A stretch of DNA of 64,000 nt from Halorubrum sp. Atlit-26R (lineage in GTDB: Archaea > Halobacteriota > Halobacteria > Halobacteriales > Haloferacaceae): positions 54,149 through 118,148 of the forward strand of contig NZ_QPLT01000011.1 of NCBI RefSeq assembly GCF_003666015.1, read 5' to 3'. The first letter of the stretch is position 1; each line of letters begins with the position of its first letter. The notes below the pieces were generated by a model. The model was not told where the DNA came from and made no database searches. It worked only from the letters and a program-made list of their open reading frames with translations. Positions 16,832 through 24,206 of the stretch are shown piece after piece. A program made the translations under genes and the position numbers.

Positions 16832-17574
16832 CGGTCGGCCACCTCGGCGACGGCGCTCTCGGTCCACAGCGTGAGTCGGCCCGGGTGCGCGCCCGGCGCG
16901 AGGTCCTCCGCGTTGACCTCGCGAGCGGTCGCGACGTCGACGCCCGCGAGGTTGCGGGCGGCGCGGGACGGCTCCTCGCTGGTGACGACGAGGACGGACT
17001 TCGGCTGGCGGTACTTCCGGCCGCGGGCCTTGCCCTGTCCGGCACGGACGGAGCGGCCCTCCTCGGAGCGCTCGATGTCGGCGTCGACGCCGACCGCTTC
17101 GAGCACGCCCAGGGCCTCCTGGGTCTTTTCGAGGTCCTCGAACTCGTCGCTCACGACGAGCGGGAGGTCGAGGTCCTCGTCGAACGCGTGGCCGCGCTCG
17201 GCGACGAGCTCGGCGTCGGTCGTGGCCGCGATGGCCGACCGGATCGCGAGCTGTCGTTCCTTGTCGTTGAGGCTCTTCGTCTGGTCCTTCTCGGCCTTCG
17301 GCGGGTGCGCGGCGCGGCCCGACACGGCGTGCGGGACGCGGCGGGCGACGTTCTCGGAACGTGGCACGTGCGCGAGCCCGCGGCCGGAGCCGAACGACTC
17401 GGCGGGCGTCCGCAGCCCGGCGAACTCGTCTGCCCCGTAGGCCTGCTTTCGGTTGGCCTGGGCGGCGCCGACCGCGCGACCGATGAGGTCCGGTCGGAAC
17501 GCGGTGTCGAAGACGGCCGGCAGCTCGACGCTGCCCGCCTCGTCGCCGTCCAGGTCGTGTACTGTTGCGTTCAT
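16828..17574 (-). CDS. rpl4: 50S ribosomal protein L4 (uL4)
   Basis: 248 residues. Conserved: VFDTAFRPDLIGRAVGAAQA, the extended loop with GRGLAHVPRSENVARRVPHA that lines the exit tunnel, and a C-terminal VVTSEEPSRAARNLAGVDV. Acidic composition. Three bases separate it from rpl3. Confidence 0.97.
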   Translation of the reverse strand: MNATVHDLDGDEAGSVELPAVFDTAFRPDLIGRAVGAAQANRKQAYGADEFAGLRTPAESFGSGRGLAHVPRSENVARRVPHAVSGRAAHPPKAEKDQTKSLNDKERQLAIRSAIAATTDAELVAERGHAFDEDLDLPLVVSDEFEDLEKTQEALGVLEAVGVDADIERSEEGRSVRAGQGKARGRKYRQPKSVLVVTSEEPSRAARNLAGVDVATAREVNAEDLAPGAHPGRLTLWTESAVAEVADR

Positions 17575-17577
17575 TGG

Positions 17578-18594
17578 TTATCCCTGGTTGGATTCGGTGG
17601 AAACGTACCGGACCTCGGGGTCGAGGCGCGGCTGGTCGTTCGGCCGGATGGCCGGGCGGAGTCGTAGCAGGCGCTGGTCCGGTCCGGGCAGCGAGCCCTT
17701 GATGAGCGCGTACTCGCCGTCGACCTCGCCGTAGTTGACGAAGCCGCCGTCGACGGAGGCGTCGTCGCCCTCGCCGAAGTCGATGAGGCGCTTGTTGAGC
17801 TCGGTGCGCTGGTGGTAGCCGGTCTGTCCCTGCTGGGGCACGGTGGAGCGGACGCGGGAGGGGTTCCACGGACCGAGGTTGCCGATCCGGCGCCGCCATC
17901 CCTGACGGGCGTGTTTGCCCTTCCGCTTCTGCACGCCCCAGCGCTTGACGGGACCCTGCGTCCCCTTCCCCTTCGTGATGCCGGAGACGTCGGTGTACTG
18001 GCCGGCGCGGAAGACGTCGCCGAACTCGTGGGCGCCGCCCTCGGCGACCAAGTCCAGCGCGAAGTCGGCGCGCTCCTCGAGGGAGCCGCCGCCGACGCGC
18101 GTCTCCATGACGTCGGGCTTCTTCTTGGGGACGTTCGAGAGGTCCGAGGGGGCCGTGTGCGTGATGACGCGCACGTCGTCGACGACGTCGTCGTCGAGCA
18201 GCGCGCGCAGCTCGTCGGCGTCCTCCTCGAATGTTTCCTCGGCCGGGAGGTCGAGCGCGCGGTCGAGCTCCTCGTGGAACTCGGTCGCCCAGACCTCTTC
18301 GACCGGCTTCTGTCCGTACGGCGTGTCCTCGTAGGCTCGGACGGCGACGGCGTACATCTGCGGCGTCTCGACGACGGTGACGGGGACGGCCTCTTCCATC
18401 CCTTCACGCGGCGAGTTCGCCTCGTCGTTGACCATCATGACGTGGGTCATCCCGGCCTTGTAGCCGGCGAATCCCTGCAGCGCAGGGGCCCCGTCGTCTT
18501 CTGGCCACGAACGGATGCGCGGCACCTCGCTCTCTGCGCGGGTGCGCGGGCCGTAGCCCAGCGAGCCTTTTCGTGGTCGGCTTGGTTGTGGCAT
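17578..18594 (-). CDS. rpl3: 50S ribosomal protein L3 (uL3)
   Basis: 338 residues. First gene of the operon proper (MPQPSRPRKGSLGYGPRTRA). Contains the conserved GYKAGMTHVMMVNDEANSP and KGKGTQGPVKRWGVQKRKGK segments that reach the peptidyl-transferase centre, and a C-terminal SLPGPDQRLLRLRPAIR. Only four bases separate it from the stop of the SPOUT gene upstream, so the latter may head the transcript. Confidence 0.97.
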   Translation of the reverse strand: MPQPSRPRKGSLGYGPRTRAESEVPRIRSWPEDDGAPALQGFAGYKAGMTHVMMVNDEANSPREGMEEAVPVTVVETPQMYAVAVRAYEDTPYGQKPVEEVWATEFHEELDRALDLPAEETFEEDADELRALLDDDVVDDVRVITHTAPSDLSNVPKKKPDVMETRVGGGSLEERADFALDLVAEGGAHEFGDVFRAGQYTDVSGITKGKGTQGPVKRWGVQKRKGKHARQGWRRRIGNLGPWNPSRVRSTVPQQGQTGYHQRTELNKRLIDFGEGDDASVDGGFVNYGEVDGEYALIKGSLPGPDQRLLRLRPAIRPNDQPRLDPEVRYVSTESNQG

Positions 18595-18598
18595 GTGT

Positions 18599-19465
18599 TT
18601 ACTCCGTGAGTGTGAGCGAGCCGAGGGTCGCGAACAGAGCCTCCTCCGTCCGGACGACCTCGCTCGCCTGTGCCGGGATCGTGTTCAGCCAGAGGTCGAA
18701 CCCCGGATCGGGTTCGACCGAGCGGCCGTCGGCGACGGCCGCCCGAATGCGGTCGGGCGAAAGCCCGAGCATCTCCGGAAGCCCCCGCTCGGGCGCCCCG
18801 AAGGCGACGGTGTAACCGCCGGCCTCATGGGCGTCCGAGACGAGGTCGCCGAGCCGCGAGACGGAGAGCGATTCTCCGTGTCGCGACGTCGCGACGGCCA
18901 GTCCGTCGCCGGCGAGCGCTTCCGACAGGTCCGCGGCCACGACCTGGAAGCCCGCCTCGGGCTTCCCGGCGATGCGGGCGCGGACCGGTTCTCTCGAAGA
19001 GACCCTGATGGTGACGCGCTCCCCCTGCTCGACCTCCATTCCGGAGGGAACGAGCAGGGAGATCGGGTGTTCCCGCAGCGGGGAATTGACCCGGACGCGG
19101 CCTTCAGGTCCGACCTCGGTCACGAGTCCCTGTGTTTTCGACTCTCCCCCGCTAGGGGTCGAGCCGGTCCGCCACGGCACGCGGAGCGGGGGGAGTACGC
19201 CGACGTACCGGAGCTCGTCGCGTTGCCCCCAGAGGTCCTTCCGGAGCTCCGGCGGCGTCGCGGCGTACCCCAGCACGGTGCGGACGTACTCCCCGCCCCG
19301 TCGGCCGTCGCCTTCCCGGTCGGGGAAGACGAGCAGCCGATCCGCCCGGAACACCGCCGCCGCACGGGCGACGTAGCCGAGTTTGCGAGTCGCCTCGCGG
19401 TCGTCCTCGGCCTCCCGGACGAGCGAAGACGGAACACAGATCGTGAGCCCGTCTTCGGTACGCAT
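18599..19465 (-). CDS. Putative SPOUT-type RNA methyltransferase (DUF171-like)
   Basis: 288 residues from the ATG at 19465 (MRTEDGLTICVPSSLVREAE); a longer start at 19501 is possible. Family knowledge: archaeal genomes commonly place a SPOUT methyltransferase of the C9orf114/DUF171 type just before rpl3. Here the first about 80 residues and the end (YTVAFGAPERGLPEMLG and LNTIPAQASEVVRTEEAL) give the trefoil-knot SAM-binding features, with an OB-like insertion between (VTEVGPEGRVRVNSPLREHP). Probably methylates rRNA; the exact site is unknown. Confidence 0.75.
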   Translation of the reverse strand: MRTEDGLTICVPSSLVREAEDDREATRKLGYVARAAAVFRADRLLVFPDREGDGRRGGEYVRTVLGYAATPPELRKDLWGQRDELRYVGVLPPLRVPWRTGSTPSGGESKTQGLVTEVGPEGRVRVNSPLREHPISLLVPSGMEVEQGERVTIRVSSREPVRARIAGKPEAGFQVVAADLSEALAGDGLAVATSRHGESLSVSRLGDLVSDAHEAGGYTVAFGAPERGLPEMLGLSPDRIRAAVADGRSVEPDPGFDLWLNTIPAQASEVVRTEEALFATLGSLTLTE

Positions 19466-19621
19466 CGTGGCGAGACTGTACACCTCGATTCCGGACGCCA
19501 CCGTAAAAGGATAGCGGTCCCGATTTCGGGCTGTGGCGCGTTCACACGGGGTCTGGCGGCCGAATCACCCCGCAGATCCGAGCGAACCGTTCGCACGGAT
19601 CGCTCTCGGGGCCCCGAGCCC

Positions 19622-20881
19622 TCACGCCGGAACGATCCGCGCGACCGGCGCGTCGCCGTCGTCGACCGCGACGTAGAGGTGGCCGGTGGCGGGTTCGACC
19701 GCGACCGCCCGCATTCGCCACTCCCGGTCGTCGAGCAGCGGGGCGCGCTCGGTCACGGTCGCGTCCTGGCCCTCGCCGTCGACCGTGAACCGCCCGAGGT
19801 ACCGCGCCGCGAGCGTGCCCGCGAAGAGGTCGCCTTCCCACTCGGGGAACGCGTCGCCGTCGTAGAAGACCGCGCCGCTCGGGGGGAAGCCGCCCGAACC
19901 GCAGGGCCAGTAGTGGACCGGCGCGACCACGCCGTCGCGCTCGTCGTGGCCCGGCGCGACGGGGTCGTCGGTCCCGTAGCGGCACGCCTCGCTGGCGATC
20001 GGCCACCCGTAGTTGCCGCCGCGCTCGACGACGTTGATCTCGTCGCCGTCCTCCTCGCCGTGCTCGCACTGCCAGATCCGGCCCGTCTCCGGGCGCACCG
20101 CCATCGCCTGCGGGTTCCGGTGGCCGTAGCTGTAGAGCGCGTCGGCCGCGTCCGAGTCGTCGACGAAGGGGTTGTCCGGGTGCGCGTCGCCGTCCGGGGT
20201 CAAGCGGAGGGTCGAACCGAGTTCGTTCGAGCGGTCCTGCGAGACGTGGTCCGGGCCGAAGTCGGTGTCGCGCCGGTCACCGACCGTGACGAACAGCGAC
20301 CCCTCGGGGCCGAACGTCGCCCGCGATCCGAAGTGGAGGTCGGTGTCGCGGAACGGTTGCGCGACGCGGATCGGGGCGAAGCCGTCGAGCACCGGCGCGC
20401 CGTCGGCGTCGAGCGAGAGCCGCCCGGACCCGACGTGCGTCGCCGCCTCGCCCGCGTCGTTGGCCGCGGAGTACGTGAGGTACACGCGCAGATCGTCCGG
20501 GTGGTCGGGGTGGACCGCGACGTCGAGCAGGCCGCCTTGCCCCTCGGCGAACACCTCGGGCGCGCCCGCGACCGGCTCGACGCTCCCGTCCGCGGGGTCG
20601 ACGAGCGAGAGCCGCCCCGGCCGCTCGGTGACCAGCAGGCTGCCCTCGCCGGGCAGGAACGCGAGCCCCCACGGGTTCTCGAACCCCTCCGCGACGGTCT
20701 CGACGTCGTACGCGACGTCGGCCCCGTCGTCCGGTGGGGTATCGTCGTCGGAGCCGTCCGCTCCGTCGCTCCCGTCGTCGCCGAGACAGCCGGAGAGCGC
20801 GGGAAGGGCGGTCGCTCCGGCGAGACCGCCGGCCGCGCGGAGGGCGGTGCGTCTGTCAATGCGGTCGGGGAGATCGGTCAT
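19622..20881 (-). CDS. PQQ-type sugar dehydrogenase, exported lipoprotein
   Basis: 419 residues. The start TDLPDRIDRRTALRAAGGLA shows an RR-containing Tat-like signal and then a lipobox (LPALSGC) with an acidic spacer, so the protein is probably anchored outside the membrane. The catalytic part matches soluble aldose sugar dehydrogenases of the YliI/Asd family: FENPWGLAFLPGEGSLLVTE, DVAVHPDHPDD, FVTVGDRRDTDFG, LYSYGHRNPQAM, GGNYGWPIASEACRYG. It should oxidise sugars with PQQ. An alternative ATG seven codons upstream exists. Convergent to nothing; it stands alone before tRNA-Gly. Confidence 0.85.
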   Translation of the reverse strand: MTDLPDRIDRRTALRAAGGLAGATALPALSGCLGDDGSDGADGSDDDTPPDDGADVAYDVETVAEGFENPWGLAFLPGEGSLLVTERPGRLSLVDPADGSVEPVAGAPEVFAEGQGGLLDVAVHPDHPDDLRVYLTYSAANDAGEAATHVGSGRLSLDADGAPVLDGFAPIRVAQPFRDTDLHFGSRATFGPEGSLFVTVGDRRDTDFGPDHVSQDRSNELGSTLRLTPDGDAHPDNPFVDDSDAADALYSYGHRNPQAMAVRPETGRIWQCEHGEEDGDEINVVERGGNYGWPIASEACRYGTDDPVAPGHDERDGVVAPVHYWPCGSGGFPPSGAVFYDGDAFPEWEGDLFAGTLAARYLGRFTVDGEGQDATVTERAPLLDDREWRMRAVAVEPATGHLYVAVDDGDAPVARIVPA

Positions 20882-20948
20882 CGTTCGAGTTCGTGTCCAC
20901 ATGCGGCCGCGGTACCGATGACCCTTCCGCCGACCGTCGTTCGGAACC

Positions 20949-20956
20949 CTTATATC
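20949..20956 (+). promoter_or_regulatory. TATA box of tRNA-Gly
   Basis: CTTATATC preceded by a purine-rich BRE-like stretch (CGGAACC) lies 33-40 bp before the mature tRNA 5' end, the right distance for an archaeal promoter with a short leader. Confidence 0.55.
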
Positions 20957-20988
20957 TCCGACCCGGGCTACGATCGAATGCGAAGCAC

Positions 20989-21059
20989 GCACCGGTAGTG
21001 TAGTGGTATCACGCAACCTTGCCATGGTTGCAACCCGAGTTCAAATCTCGGCCGGTGCA
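20989..21059 (+). tRNA. tRNA-Gly (anticodon GCC)
   Basis: Complete cloverleaf: acceptor GCACCGG/CCGGTGC with discriminator A, D arm with AGTGGTA, anticodon stem CAACC/GGTTG with loop TTGCCAT (anticodon GCC), T arm CCGAG-TTCAAAT-CTCGG. No intron. A T-run follows directly. The dispersed structured element (copy A) begins about 100 bp downstream, so this 3' flank may have been an insertion target. Confidence 0.95.
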
Positions 21060-21158
21060 TTTTCTAACTGACTTCGACAGTTAGCGTTCGCTTCACTTCG
21101 TTCAGCGAACTCTCGAACGTAGTGAGAGAAATCTCCGCGAGATTTGAACGCTATCAGT

Positions 21159-21521
21159 CATTTATAAACGGACAGTGGATCGGCAGCGGACACTTCCAAA
21201 GCCCCAGCCGCTCGCTCATAAATAACAGACGGCAGATCGACGGCGAACACTTCCAAAGCCCCAGCCGCGAGGCGGACGCACGCTCGCTGCGCGCTTCAGT
21301 CGCTCACTCCGTTCGCTCCTTACAGTGCTTACGTCGCCTGCGTCCGCCTCGCGGCTGCCCCTTTGAGTCCCACGCCGCACAGCACCGCCCCGCGCCTCAC
21401 GCCTCCCCAGCCTCGTCGGTCGCCATCGCTTCGCTCGGCGACCGACTCCCTCGCGCGGTGCTGCTCGCGGCCGTTCGGCCGCTCGCAGGCACGCGCCACC
21501 GCCGACCGTTTATAAGCGGTC
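21159..21521 (+). repeat. Dispersed structured element, copy A
   Basis: Two iterations of a 57-bp unit (CACTTCCAAAGCCCCAGCCG begins at 21191 and 21248, each unit with a TTTATAA or TCATAAATA core) lead into a GC-rich body. The body has conserved blocks (CCCCTTTGAGTCCCACGCCG near 21358; CACGCCTCCCCAGCCTCGTC near 21400; CTCGCAGGCACGCGCCACCG ending near 21501) with hairpins between them. It ends with the palindrome GACCGTTTATAAGCGGTC at 21504-21521. Copies B and C carry the same modules in reverse orientation. No protein is encoded. The 100 bp between tRNA-Gly and this element hold further small hairpins (for example CTAACTG...CAGTTAG). Confidence 0.8.
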
Positions 21522-21630
21522 GAGGAACTGCGCCTACAGTTTAAATACCTCTACGCGGCCTTCGAGAACTGCGACCGAGACGGGTTCCCCGACCGGTAGT
21601 TTCAATCGGCGATCCGCCGAAGGCGTTCGC

Positions 21631-22473
21631 GTGACCGTACCAACGAAGACGCTCCCGAGCGGCGCGGAGCTGCCGGCGCTCGGACTCGGCACGTACGACC
21701 TCAACGACGGCGAAACGGCCGACAGCGTGCGGGCGGCGCTCGACGCGGGCTACGCGCACGTCGACACCGCGGAGGGGTACCACAACGAGGCGGCCATCGG
21801 CGACGCCCTCGCGGCGAGCGACGTCGACCGCGACGACGTGTTCCTCACCTCGAAGGTGCTCGCGAAGAACCTCAACTACGAGTCGGTGATCGAGTCGTGC
21901 GAGGCGTCGCTCGACCGGCTCGGCACCGACTACCTCGACCTGTATCTGATCCACTGGCCGAATCCCGCCATCTCGCTGCGCGAGACGCTCCGCGCGATGG
22001 CGGAGCTGCGCGAGCGCGGGCTCGTCCGCGACGTCGGCGTCTCGAACTTCAGCGCGTACCAGCTGAGCTGCGCGCACCACGTCTCGGACGTGCCGATCGC
22101 GGTCAACCAGATCGAGTTCCACCCGTGGTTCCAGCGCCCGGAGCTCGTCGACTACTGCCGCGAGACCGACACCGTGGTCGAGGCCGCGGCGCCGCTCGCG
22201 CGGACGGACGTGTTCGGCGACGAGGTCGTCGCGGAGCTCGCGGAGAAGTACGATAAACACCCGGCGCAGGTCGTCGTCAAGTGGGCGATCGACCGCGGCG
22301 TCGTCCCGCTCCCGCGGTCGTCGACTCCGGAGCACGTCCGGGCCAACGCCGAGACGGACTGGGAGCTCAACGACGGCGACCGACGCCGCCTCGACGAGCG
22401 CGACCGCGACGCGCCGGTGTACGACACCCCCGCCCGCGACTGGACGAGCGACGTGTACGGGATCGAGCAGTAA
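21631..22473 (+). CDS. Aldo/keto reductase
   Basis: 280 residues from a GTG at 21631. NADPH-dependent reductase with the AKR (beta/alpha)8 barrel. Catalytic tetrad in expected context: Asp and Tyr in HVDTAEGYHNE, Lys in LTSKVLAKN, His in LYLIHWPNP. The cofactor end includes VVPLPRSSTPEHVRAN. Resembles 2,5-diketo-gluconate reductase-like prokaryotic AKRs, but the substrate cannot be told. It converges with the Gfo/Idh/MocA gene downstream, another sugar-type oxidoreductase. Confidence 0.9.
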   Translation: MTVPTKTLPSGAELPALGLGTYDLNDGETADSVRAALDAGYAHVDTAEGYHNEAAIGDALAASDVDRDDVFLTSKVLAKNLNYESVIESCEASLDRLGTDYLDLYLIHWPNPAISLRETLRAMAELRERGLVRDVGVSNFSAYQLSCAHHVSDVPIAVNQIEFHPWFQRPELVDYCRETDTVVEAAAPLARTDVFGDEVVAELAEKYDKHPAQVVVKWAIDRGVVPLPRSSTPEHVRANAETDWELNDGDRRRLDERDRDAPVYDTPARDWTSDVYGIEQ

Positions 22474-22485
22474 TCCGAAGCGGAG

Positions 22486-23580
22486 TCAGTCGCCGTCGAG
22501 CGCGACCGGCGCTCCCGTCTCCGCCGACTCGTAGACCCCGGCGAGCGCGTCCATGTCCGTCAGAGCGTGCTCGCCGTCGGCGTGGAACGGCTCGTCCGCG
22601 AGCAGCTGGTGGCCGAAGTACGCGAACTCCTCTTCGATCTGGTGGACTTGGTCGAAGTCGAGGTCGACGCGCGTCCCGTCGCGGACGACCGCGAACCCGC
22701 GGTCCTCGCGCTCGTAGAACGCCGGGTCGAGGGTTAGCCGCGCCTCGGTGCCGGTGACCTCCAACCGGCTCGCGTGCTGGGCGTTCTGGCTCACCGTACA
22801 GAAGGCGTCGACGTCGCCCGGGAACGCCAGCCGGAACGACGCGTGCTCGTCGACGTCGGCGAACGCCTCGTGCTCCGAGCGGGTCCGGCCCGACACCCGG
22901 ACCGGATCCTCACCGAGCGCGAACCGCGTCGTGTTGAGCGGGTACACGCCCAGATCCATCACCGCGCAGCCGCCGGACAGCTCGGGGTCGAGCCGCCACT
23001 GGTCCGTGTCGCCGCCGAGCTCGCCGAGCATCGTCTGCGACATCGTCGCGTGGATATGGACCACGTCGCCCGCGACGCCCGCGTCGAGGAGGTCGCGGAG
23101 CCGCCGGACGGCGGGGTCGGTCTGCATCCGGTACCCGACCATCAGCGGGACGTCGGCGTCGCGGCACGCCGCCACGAGTCGGCGAGCGCGCTCCGGCGTC
23201 ACCTCCAGCGGCTTCTCACAGAGGACGGCCTTTCCCTGCGCCGCGGCGGCCTCGACGTACTCTAAGTGGGTCGCGTTCGGCGTGGCGATATAGACCGCGT
23301 CGTACGCGTCCGCGGCGTCGCCGGCGCGGAACTCGTCCGGCGTCACGCCCGTCAGGTCGCGCTCGGCGGCGACCGACTCGACCGCGTCGGCGTCGACGTC
23401 GGTGACGACGGTCGCCTCGGTGTACGCCGACCGGGCGATGCCGGGCAGCGCCCACTCGCGCGCGAACCAGCCGAGGCCGACGACCGCGACTCGCACGGGG
23501 TCGGTGACGGCGTCCGGTTCGAGGGTCTCCCAGTCCCGGCGCGTGAACTCGTCGAGGTACTCCGCGAAGGCGGTCTCCAT
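22486..23580 (-). CDS. Gfo/Idh/MocA oxidoreductase, D-xylose dehydrogenase-like
   Basis: 364 residues. Rossmann NAD(P) motif VRVAVVGLGWFAREWALP, then the family motif AVLCEKPLEVTPERARRLV (conserved EKP) and the active-site region DQWRLDPELSGGCAVMDLG with YPLNTTRF. This last stretch closely resembles haloarchaeal Gfo6, the D-xylose 1-dehydrogenase of the oxidative pentose pathway. The assignment to xylose is by recollected family similarity and could be another sugar. Converges with the AKR gene; 12 bp between stops. Confidence 0.8.
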   Translation of the reverse strand: METAFAEYLDEFTRRDWETLEPDAVTDPVRVAVVGLGWFAREWALPGIARSAYTEATVVTDVDADAVESVAAERDLTGVTPDEFRAGDAADAYDAVYIATPNATHLEYVEAAAAQGKAVLCEKPLEVTPERARRLVAACRDADVPLMVGYRMQTDPAVRRLRDLLDAGVAGDVVHIHATMSQTMLGELGGDTDQWRLDPELSGGCAVMDLGVYPLNTTRFALGEDPVRVSGRTRSEHEAFADVDEHASFRLAFPGDVDAFCTVSQNAQHASRLEVTGTEARLTLDPAFYEREDRGFAVVRDGTRVDLDFDQVHQIEEEFAYFGHQLLADEPFHADGEHALTDMDALAGVYESAETGAPVALDGD

Positions 23581-23653
23581 GCCGACCCCTCGGCGCGGCG
23601 GCGTCAAATAACCACGGCGACGCCGTCGGCGGGGCGCCCGCACCCCGACTCGT

Positions 23654-24205
23654 TCACCACTCCCCGTCGTAGTTCACTCGCGGCCGCTCGACGTCGACGC
23701 CGACCTCGCGGAGCGTCTCGGTCGCGCGCTCGACGGGAGCGGGGTCGGCGCGGTCGAGCGGATCGGCCGTCGCCTCGGCGAACCGGACCGTCCAGTCGCC
23801 ACCGATCACGACCGTCGCGCGACGCGGGATGTCCGAGTGTCCCTCCCACGAGTCGGCGAGCAGGTCGTACGACTCGGCGACGCCGCCGTGGAAGTCGGCG
23901 ACAACGGGGAACGGGAGGGCAAACCGGTCGGCGTACGCGAACGCGGCGTACAGCGAGTCGCCCGCGAGCGCGACGACGGCGAGGTCGTCGCGGACGTGCC
24001 AGCCGGCGTCGCGGACCGCGGCGAACTCGGCCGTACACGTCGGCACGAACGTCGCGGGCGCGAACAGCACGGCGACCGCGTCGTGGGCCTCGACGAGCCG
24101 GAACAGCTCCAGTTTGGTCGCCGCTCCGGCGGTCGCCTCGTCGTCGCTGGAGGCGGCGACCGCGGGCGCGATGAAGTCGGGCGCGGTGGCTCCCTCGTCG
24201 ATCAC
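23654..24205 (-). CDS. Peroxiredoxin-like (AhpC/TSA) protein
   Basis: 183 residues with a thioredoxin-fold redoxin domain. The active site FAPATFVPTCTAEFAAV has the family pattern PxxxTxxC with a single peroxidatic Cys; no resolving Cys is evident, so it may be a one-Cys type. Also typical: VVALAGDSLYAAFAYADRFA and FPVVADFHGGVAESYDL. Probably reduces peroxides in the cytoplasm. The next gene, the carboxyltransferase, ends two bases upstream of its start, suggesting co-transcription. Confidence 0.75.
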   Translation of the reverse strand: MIDEGATAPDFIAPAVAASSDDEATAGAATKLELFRLVEAHDAVAVLFAPATFVPTCTAEFAAVRDAGWHVRDDLAVVALAGDSLYAAFAYADRFALPFPVVADFHGGVAESYDLLADSWEGHSDIPRRATVVIGGDWTVRFAEATADPLDRADPAPVERATETLREVGVDVERPRVNYDGEW

Positions 24206-24206
24206 G

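Noticed and set aside
18593..20998. Plus-strand 801-codon frame
   Set aside because: Antisense to the SPOUT and PQQ genes; its Arg/Gly-rich translation is the usual shadow of GC-rich coding DNA.
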